In this document: positions 14,135 through 18,891 of the stretch, one piece after another
Layout: each line of letters opens with the position of its first letter
Position numbering within the stretch: position 1 is the stretch's first letter
NCBI GenBank assembly: GCA_004554085.1
Contig: SFNY01000046.1
Coordinates: 1 to 18,891 of the forward strand
From: Clostridiales bacterium
GTDB taxonomy: Bacteria > Bacillota > Clostridia > Christensenellales > Aristaeellaceae
DNA: 18,891 nt
Reading direction: 5' to 3'
Position numbers and translations under genes: made by a program
The notes under the pieces: model-generated
What the model saw: only the letters and a program-made list of their open reading frames with translations
Database searches by the model: none
Told to the model about the DNA's origin: nothing

Positions 14135-15133
14135 TCACTTGATATCTGCTTGTGCGCCTTCCTCCTCGAGCGCCACCTTGCGGTCCTGGCGATCGAAGTA
14201 CCAGTTCACGATGACCTGCTGCACGACCTGAATGACGTTGGCGGCCATCCAGTAGATGGCGAACGCGGCGTTGTAGCCGGCGCAGATCCACAGGGAGAAC
14301 AGGGGGAAGAACCACTTCATGAAGCCGCTGTTCATGGCGTTGGCAGCGGCCTGCTGCTCCTCGGGAACGTTTTCGTCCTTCTTGATGCTGTTGCCGTTGG
14401 TGAACTTGGTCATCAGGAACTGGCTGACGGCAGCCAGCACCGGCAGGATGAACAGGCCGTTGGCATACTGGAAGAGGTTGGCAAAGGACGTGGGCAGGGT
14501 GAGCACAGGGCGGAAGAACACCAGATTCAGCTGAATCGAGGTGAACGCGTTTGCGCCGTACTGGGCCGCGATGGCGGCGTACTGCTCGGTGGCCAGGAAG
14601 TCCCGTGCGGCGGTGATGTTGGCCTCGGTCAGGATGGAGGAGCCGCCCACCGGAACGATGGTCTTGAGGGTATCGCCCACCTTGGGCAGGATGGTGGACA
14701 TGAAGGAATCCGGCTGGAATACGTTCTTGATCCACAGCCAGCTCTGCATCGCGGGCACCTCGCCGGTCTCCGCGATGCCGAGGATCATCTGGATGGTGTG
14801 CTCGTTGGCCATGTTGCGCATCGCGGCGAACATGAACCAGAGAATCGGCAGGGTGATGAGCATGGGCAGGCAGCTCGCCATGGGGCTTACGTGCTCCTTG
14901 CGATACAGCTCGTTGAGCTTGAGATTCAGCTTGTCCTTATCGTTGGCATACTTCTTCTGAAGCAGGGCGACCTTGGGCTGAATCTTGTTCATTGCGCGCA
15001 TGCTCTTCTTGCTCTTGATGTCGAAGGGCAGCATGACCATGCGGATGAGCAGCGTAAATACCACAACGGACCAGCCGTAGTTGCCGACCCATCTGTAAAT
15101 CCATTCCAGGATGCTTTGAAAAAGTCCGCTCAT
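14135..15133 (-). CDS. yidC: Membrane protein insertase YidC
   Basis: YidC/SpoIIIJ inserts and folds membrane proteins, alone or with Sec. The 332-residue product has five likely spans. Span 1 (~20-37) carries the conserved groove Arg at 31 (LLIRMVMLP), followed by the cytoplasmic helical hairpin (~40-82, KSMRAMNKIQPKV). Further spans are ~86-105, 223-241, 274-295 and 294-312. The start is ATG 15133, with GGAGG 8 bases upstream; the open frame extends to 15190 but without a ribosome site. No signal peptide or lipobox Cys precedes the first span, as in many clostridial versions. The extracytoplasmic loop between the second and third spans (~107-222) is long, making the protein bigger than B. 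subtilis SpoIIIJ (261). Confidence 0.96.
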   Translation of the reverse strand: MSGLFQSILEWIYRWVGNYGWSVVVFTLLIRMVMLPFDIKSKKSMRAMNKIQPKVALLQKKYANDKDKLNLKLNELYRKEHVSPMASCLPMLITLPILWFMFAAMRNMANEHTIQMILGIAETGEVPAMQSWLWIKNVFQPDSFMSTILPKVGDTLKTIVPVGGSSILTEANITAARDFLATEQYAAIAAQYGANAFTSIQLNLVFFRPVLTLPTSFANLFQYANGLFILPVLAAVSQFLMTKFTNGNSIKKDENVPEEQQAAANAMNSGFMKWFFPLFSLWICAGYNAAFAIYWMAANVIQVVQQVIVNWYFDRQDRKVALEEEGAQADIK

Positions 15134-15188
15134 TGAATATCCTCCACGGAATTGATCGTCCACGCAGCAACCGCCGGTTCCAGCATAC

Positions 15189-15224
15189 AAAAGAATGCCG
15201 CGCCCAGATCAGCGGGGCATTCTT
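15189..15224 (-). terminator. Hairpin between yidD and yidC (weak terminator/attenuator)
   Basis: AAGAATGCC (15191-15199) pairs with GGCATTCTT (15216-15224), with three more pairs inside a G/G mismatch. On the minus strand it ends in CTTTTG, a short T-run. It lies in the 212-base gap between yidD and yidC, which otherwise shows no gene. It may reduce read-through from the strong rpmH promoter into yidC. Confidence 0.5.
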
Positions 15225-15345
15225 CTCGCCCGGACGACGCGATGCCATGCCGCACCGCCACGCCCGACCCTCTGCCAGACGCGCCCCGGCGCAGTCGCGA
15301 CCATCGTCGCGCGCCGCAGCCGACGAGCGAATCCTTCCGTGCGGT

Positions 15346-15576
15346 TCAGGGAACAGGGTCATACCCGCCCTTGCTGAACGGGTTACAGCGCAGGATCCGG
15401 CGCACGGCCAGATACCCGCCCTTGATGGCGCCGTATTTTTGAACTGCCTCCATTGCATACTGCGAGCAGGTGGGAATGTACCTGCAGCACGGTCTGTGCA
15501 ACGGCGATATGCCCACGCGATAAAACGTAATCAGCCAAAGCAGGATGCGCTTGGGCAAGGACTTGATCCACCGCAT
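15346..15576 (-). CDS. yidD: Membrane protein insertion efficiency factor YidD
   Basis: YidD is a small membrane-associated protein that aids YidC-dependent insertion. The 76-residue product shows the full family pattern: an N-terminal amphipathic helix (IKSLPKRILLWLITFYRVGI), then the hallmark CCRYIPTCSQYAMEA (30-44), YGAIKGGYLAVRRILRCNPF and the end GGYDPVP. Its ATG follows the rnpA stop codon with no gap, so translation is probably coupled to rnpA. Confidence 0.97.
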   Translation of the reverse strand: MRWIKSLPKRILLWLITFYRVGISPLHRPCCRYIPTCSQYAMEAVQKYGAIKGGYLAVRRILRCNPFSKGGYDPVP

Positions 15577-15951
15577 TTACATATCCTCTTTCATGAGCTT
15601 TGCGCGGGCGAGCAGGGCATGCATCTCCCTCGTCAGCTCGGCATGCGGAACCGATTTCAGCGCCGGACGCGCAATGAAGATGTACTTTCCGCATTTGAGT
15701 CGCGTGCGCATCAGGCGCACATCCTCACGCATGCACCGCCGGATGCGGTTGCGCGTGACCGCGTTGCCCACCTTGGAGGACACCGAGAAGCCGAACTTCT
15801 GCTCCCGTCCCTTCAGGTAGATCAGCACGAGATTTCGCGAGGGGTATGATTTGCCTCTCCGATAGACATAGCGATAATTTTTGTTATCGCCAAGCCTGTA
15901 TTTGCGCGCGAACCCCTGGGGTGCGCGCGCATGCTTATCCTGCCCCTCCAT
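15577..15951 (-). CDS. rnpA: Ribonuclease P protein component
   Basis: RnpA is the protein subunit of RNase P, which trims 5' leaders from tRNA precursors. The 124-residue product carries the family core FGFSVSSKVGNAVTRNR followed by IRRCMRE (53-76), including the RNR motif at 67-69 and the conserved YRLGDNKNYRYVYRRGKS segment (18-35). I use ATG 15951, 14 bases after rpmH. The gap contains no ribosome binding site; a GGAGGGG run lies just after this ATG instead, and no usual start codon exists in frame between it and the conserved core. The first ~15 residues are therefore uncertain. Confidence 0.95.
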   Translation of the reverse strand: MEGQDKHARAPQGFARKYRLGDNKNYRYVYRRGKSYPSRNLVLIYLKGREQKFGFSVSSKVGNAVTRNRIRRCMREDVRLMRTRLKCGKYIFIARPALKSVPHAELTREMHALLARAKLMKEDM

Positions 15952-15965
15952 GTCCGATTTCAGAA

Positions 15966-16100
15966 TCAGACGGTCAGAACCTTGCGGCCGCGTGCACGAC
16001 GGGCCTTGAGAACGTTGCGGCCTGCTCTGGTCTTCATGCGGGCGCGGAAGCCATGAACCTTGGAACGCTGGCGCTTCTTGGGCTGGTAAGTACGGAACAT
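15966..16100 (-). CDS. rpmH: 50S ribosomal protein L34
   Basis: L34 is a small basic protein of the large ribosomal subunit. The 44-residue sequence is essentially consensus: it opens MFRTYQPKKRQRSKVHGF, continues RARMKTRAGRNVL, and ends KARRARGRKVLTV. The ATG at 16100 is preceded by AAGGAG at a 9-base distance; the longer upstream frame to 16208 has no support. First gene of the minus-strand cluster. Confidence 0.98.
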   Translation of the reverse strand: MFRTYQPKKRQRSKVHGFRARMKTRAGRNVLKARRARGRKVLTV

Positions 16101-16179
16101 TGAAAACAACTCCTTCGCATCGTGATCTATGAGGCATTTACTCTGTTTGAGTAAAACTTCCCAAACATACAGCCTTATC

Positions 16180-16208
16180 ATTATACTTTTTTCCCGGGAT
16201 GCTGTCAA
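16180..16208 (-). promoter_or_regulatory. Perfect SigA-type promoter of rpmH
   Basis: On the minus strand, TTGACA (16203-16208), 17 bases, then TATAAT (16180-16185). Both hexamers and the spacer match the consensus exactly. The leader to the rpmH start is about 75 bases. Confidence 0.92.
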
Positions 16209-16276
16209 GTTAAACCGTGTGAATTCAGATTTCGCTTTTCCAATTTTTCACAACAACGCCCAAAATTACAATTTAC

Positions 16277-16305
16277 TTTACATTTCGCGGCCCTTGTTTT
16301 AAAAT
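16277..16305 (+). promoter_or_regulatory. Promoter of the membrane glycosyltransferase-like gene
   Basis: TTTACA (16277-16282), 17 bases, TAAAAT (16300-16305); each hexamer is one base off consensus. It is divergent from the rpmH promoter and 41 bases before the ATG at 16347. Confidence 0.75.
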
Positions 16306-16346
16306 AGGAAGCAGCCACGAGTGAAAAATGATTAGGAGAATCCGCC

Positions 16347-17567
16347 ATGCAAAGTCAAGCTGCAACGCATACACGCAGTTCCCACCGCTTTCTCTGTTCC
16401 GCCGCGATCCTGCTTGTGCTGATCGTTCTGATCTACGCCGTCATGGGCGTCTGGTCACAGGAGGATCCCCGCCATTACCCCTACGAAAGCTACCTTTTGC
16501 AGGCGCAGGCCTGGCTGAAAGGACAGACGTACCTGGATGAGAATTACAGCCATCTGGAGCTTGCGGACTACGAGGGCAAATACTATGTCAGCTTCCCGCC
16601 GGTGCCCTCCATCCCAATGGTGCTCTACACGCTGATCTGGGGCGACGACGTGCCGGGCGGACTGTTTCAGAAGATCTACGTCGCCATCGCCGCGCTGCTG
16701 ATCCTCTCGGAGCTTATGCGCACCGGCCGCATGAAGTGGGGGGACTGCGTCGCCTGGGCGCTGCTCATCTGCCTGGCCAGCGCCATGCTCCCCGTTTCAC
16801 TGATCGGCGGCGTGTGGTACGAGGCGCAGATCCTGTGCTTCCTGTTTTCCATCTGCGCCATTGTGGCCATGCGGCGGCGGCATCCCACGCTGTCCTGCCT
16901 GTGCTTTGCCCTGTCGGTGGGCTGCCGTCCCTTTTCGATCTGTCTGGGGCCCGTGCTGCTGATGCTCTATCTGGAGGACGCGAAGCTCCGGCGCCTGTCC
17001 CTCCGCCAAAGCATCCGGCGGCTGATGCCCGGTCTGATCGTGGGCCTGTGCGTCGCCGCCTGCTATGGAGCCTACAACTATGTGCGCTTCGGCAACATTT
17101 TTGAATTTGGCCACAACTATCTGCCCGAGTTCACCAGCAGCGAACACGGCCAGTTCTCCCTCTATTATATTGCACAAAACTGGAGCAAGCTGTTCTTTGG
17201 CGCGCCCTTCCACGTCACCGAGGCCCAGCTGACCTTTGAGAAGTTTGGCTTCTCCATGTTCCTCAGCTGCCCGATTCTGATCTGCAATCTGGTATGGTTC
17301 ATCAAGGACGATCTGCTGACTAGGAGCATGACGCGCACCAAGTGGGTCATCCTGCTGATGGGCGCTCTGAACATGCTCCTGCTTCTGATGCACAAGACGC
17401 TGGGCGGCCTGCAATTCGGCATGCGCTATGCGCTGGAGCTGGTGCCAATGTGCTTTGTATGGCTGCTGCTGAGTCCCGATCGCCGTGCGCTGACCCGCTG
17501 GGAGAGCGTGCTTCTTGGGATGGGCCTGGTCTTCAATCTGGTGGGCGGCGTCGCCATACATGTATAA
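16347..17567 (+). CDS. Polytopic membrane glycosyltransferase-like (GT-C) protein
   Basis: The 406-residue protein has about nine or ten membrane spans, the first at ~16-34. It resembles GT-C enzymes (PMT/ArnT type), which move a sugar from a polyprenyl-phosphate carrier outside the membrane. Supporting signs are the acidic ED pair just after span 1 (residues 39-40), the following YESYLLQAQAWLKGQTYLD and YYVSFPPVPSIPMVL segments, the YNYVRFGNIFEFG motif (243-255) and GGLQFGMRYALELVP (353-367) near the last spans. TAGGAG lies ~10 bases before the ATG. Three bases separate it from an acyltransferase gene, suggesting joint work on a surface glycan or lipid. GT-C membership is a pattern judgement; donor and acceptor are unknown. 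Confidence 0.65.
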   Translation: MQSQAATHTRSSHRFLCSAAILLVLIVLIYAVMGVWSQEDPRHYPYESYLLQAQAWLKGQTYLDENYSHLELADYEGKYYVSFPPVPSIPMVLYTLIWGDDVPGGLFQKIYVAIAALLILSELMRTGRMKWGDCVAWALLICLASAMLPVSLIGGVWYEAQILCFLFSICAIVAMRRRHPTLSCLCFALSVGCRPFSICLGPVLLMLYLEDAKLRRLSLRQSIRRLMPGLIVGLCVAACYGAYNYVRFGNIFEFGHNYLPEFTSSEHGQFSLYYIAQNWSKLFFGAPFHVTEAQLTFEKFGFSMFLSCPILICNLVWFIKDDLLTRSMTRTKWVILLMGALNMLLLLMHKTLGGLQFGMRYALELVPMCFVWLLLSPDRRALTRWESVLLGMGLVFNLVGGVAIHV

Positions 17568-17570
17568 AAA

Positions 17571-18773
17571 ATGAAGAAAGTCAAAGCCCTGCTTCTGCCC
17601 TGCAAGGTTCGCGCCAGCCACGCCGACGCCGGAGATTTCCTGCGCGTGGCAAGCGTGGGACTGGTGGGCTGGTTCCACATCTGGCAGCAATCCTGGCTGA
17701 ATCCCGACCTCCATCTCTTCGGGCGCAGCTTCCGCATCTATCCGCTGGTTGCCTGCGGCTACATGTTCGTGGATCTGATGCTGCTGCTCAGCGGCTTTCT
17801 GCTGATGCTGGGCTGGCAGGCGGGCCGCAACCGCAGAGCGCGCGACTTCTACATCGCCCGCGCCGCGCGCATCCTGCCCAGCTACCTGCTGTGCATCGCA
17901 ATCATGCTGTTTGCCTTCGCGCTGCCAGGGAGGCTGTACCGTTCGCCGGGCGCGATGTGGAAGGATCTGCTCGCCCACCTGAGCTTCACCCACAACTTCT
18001 TCTATGACACCTATCTCGCCACACCGCTCAACGGCGTTCTGTGGACGCTGGCCGTGGAGGTGCAGTTCTACCTGATCTTTCCCCTGCTTGCCCGCGCCTT
18101 TGACCGCGCACCCGTCCGCACCTGGGGCTGCATGGTTGCCCTGGCCATGCTGATCCGTCTGACGATCATCCTCTATGCAGAGGACAGCGCGATCTACTTC
18201 AACCGCCTCACCGCCATGCTGGACGTGTACGCAAACGGCATGCTTGCAGCGCACATCTATCGAAGGCTGGCGAAGAAGCCCCAGTCCGCCCGGCGCGCCT
18301 GGCTGAGCACCGCACTGACCATCCTCGCAGTCGTGGGCGTCTACCGCATCCTGTGCGCCCAGCACCTCCGCAGCGGCACGGAAAACATCCGCATGGGGCA
18401 GATGCTCTGGCGCTTCCCGCTGAGCGCCCTGGGCTGCGTGTTCCTGGTCTGCGGCAGCCGCTCCATCCGGCTGATGCGCGCGCTGTTTTCCAACCGCGTC
18501 GTGTGCTTCCTCTCCAGCCTGAGCTTCAACTTCTACATCTGGCATCAGTTCCTTGCCGTGAAGCTCAAGGCCTGGCGCATCCCGTACTACGAGGGTGTAA
18601 ACCCCAACCAGGCGGGACTCCAGCCCTGGCAGAACCGGTACACGCTCATCTGCTTCGTGGGGTCGCTTGCGCTGTCGCTGCTGATTACCTATCTGGTGGA
18701 AAAGCCCTGCGCCCGCTGGATAAAAAGGCGCTTATCTTCCCGCAAGGCCCTTGAAACCAAACCTGCGTCGTGA
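17571..18773 (+). CDS. Acyltransferase family 3 membrane protein (OafA-like)
   Basis: The 400-residue integral membrane protein belongs to the acyltransferase-3 family, which O-acetylates surface sugars or peptidoglycan. Visible family motifs are the conserved His in VGWFHIWQQ (H36), FVDLMLLLSGFLL (66-78), RRARDFYIARAARILPSY (88-105) and LWTLAVEVQFYLIFPLL (157-173), followed by spans to ~380. There is no SGNH domain after the last span. The ATG lies 3 bases after the previous stop with no visible ribosome binding site, so translation probably depends on re-initiation from the upstream gene. The promoter of the next gene overlaps its last codons. Family assignment is firm; the acyl acceptor is not known. 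Confidence 0.88.
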   Translation: MKKVKALLLPCKVRASHADAGDFLRVASVGLVGWFHIWQQSWLNPDLHLFGRSFRIYPLVACGYMFVDLMLLLSGFLLMLGWQAGRNRRARDFYIARAARILPSYLLCIAIMLFAFALPGRLYRSPGAMWKDLLAHLSFTHNFFYDTYLATPLNGVLWTLAVEVQFYLIFPLLARAFDRAPVRTWGCMVALAMLIRLTIILYAEDSAIYFNRLTAMLDVYANGMLAAHIYRRLAKKPQSARRAWLSTALTILAVVGVYRILCAQHLRSGTENIRMGQMLWRFPLSALGCVFLVCGSRSIRLMRALFSNRVVCFLSSLSFNFYIWHQFLAVKLKAWRIPYYEGVNPNQAGLQPWQNRYTLICFVGSLALSLLITYLVEKPCARWIKRRLSSRKALETKPAS

Positions 18774-18779
18774 TAGAAT
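18751..18779 (+). promoter_or_regulatory. Promoter overlapping the acyltransferase 3' end
   Basis: TTGAAA (18751-18756), 17 bases, TAGAAT (18774-18779), with TGA (18771-18773) giving an extended -10. The TGA is also the acyltransferase stop codon. It would drive the gene starting at 18855. Confidence 0.65.
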
Positions 18780-18854
18780 AAATACAGGTAAAAAATCGTG
18801 ACGCGCGGCGGAGAACCTCGCAGCGCATGCGTTTATGGAAAGGATGTTTTCACC

Positions 18855-18891
18855 ATGGCAAAATCCCGCGAAGAGCTGCTTCAGCTGCTCA
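18855..18891 (+). CDS. Start of an unidentified gene (12 codons)
   Basis: Only MAKSREELLQLL is visible before the window ends. An AAAGGA site (18839-18844) lies 10 bases before the ATG and a good promoter lies further upstream, so a real gene is likely. The sequence is too short to identify. Confidence 0.6.
   Translation, partial: MAKSREELLQLL

Noticed and set aside
13103..15136. Plus-strand open frame (677 codons) opposite jag and yidC
   Set aside because: Both minus-strand genes are unmistakable conserved proteins, and this frame also spans their terminator and intergenic gap.
16101..16346. Possible oriC next to rpmH
   Set aside because: The gap is AT-rich, but no DnaA box or 13-mer array is visible; the two divergent promoters explain it.
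16797..18545. Minus-strand open frame (582 codons) opposite the GT-C-like and acyltransferase genes
   Set aside because: Gln/His/Ala-rich shadow product crossing two real genes, with no start signals.
1..18891. CRISPR arrays, tRNA or rRNA genes, insertion sequences
   Set aside because: No regularly spaced repeats, no cloverleaf or rRNA segments in the gaps, and no transposase. The only mobile gene is the integrase.

Overview
The window looks like a chromosomal segment of a high-GC member of the Firmicutes, most likely Clostridia. Reasons: strong AGGAGG-type ribosome binding sites, occasional TTG starts, the rpmH-rnpA-yidD-yidC-jag cluster in its conserved order, a YidC without a lipoprotein signal, and no outer-membrane genes. 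The species cannot be named from sequence alone. Coding DNA is GC-rich throughout except for the first ~1 kb, which is visibly AT-rich and foreign.

Layout. (1) 1-900: 5' part of a tyrosine recombinase on the minus strand, running off the left edge. In front of it are repeated GTTCCGCAAA-like sites and a strong hairpin, and it abuts the 3' end of guaA. This looks like the end of an integrated element. (2) 1058-2362: guaA on the minus strand. Its glutaminase domain is shortened and lacks the catalytic Cys/His/Glu, while the ATP-pyrophosphatase and dimerisation domains are intact. (3) 2537-3031: a divergent AllA-like (ureidoglycolate lyase family) gene with its own promoter and terminator. (4) 3315-12988: seven co-directional genes ending at a terminator. 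In order they are a secreted Pro/Glu-rich protein, a secreted tandem-lipoyl adaptor-like protein, a solute-binding protein with a large N-terminal propeller-like extension, two MalF/MalG-type permeases, a membrane-anchored HlyD/MacA-type adaptor, and a MacB-type permease. None encodes an ATPase. (5) 13127-16100: the minus-strand cluster jag, yidC, yidD, rnpA, rpmH, driven by a perfect consensus promoter upstream of rpmH. (6) 16347-18773: a divergent pair, a GT-C-like polytopic membrane protein and an O-acyltransferase-3 protein. (7) 18855 to the end: the first codons of another gene with its own promoter.

How the parts fit. rpmH to jag is housekeeping: ribosome, RNase P, membrane protein insertion and RNA binding. 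The 16347/17571 pair probably modifies a cell-surface glycan or lipid. The seven-gene block is the most unusual region. It combines importer-type parts (binding protein, two MalFG permeases) with exporter-type parts (adaptor proteins, MacB-like permease) in one apparent transcription unit, and any ATPases must be encoded elsewhere. Together with the altered GuaA and the element boundary at guaA, this is where something not yet well described is most likely.
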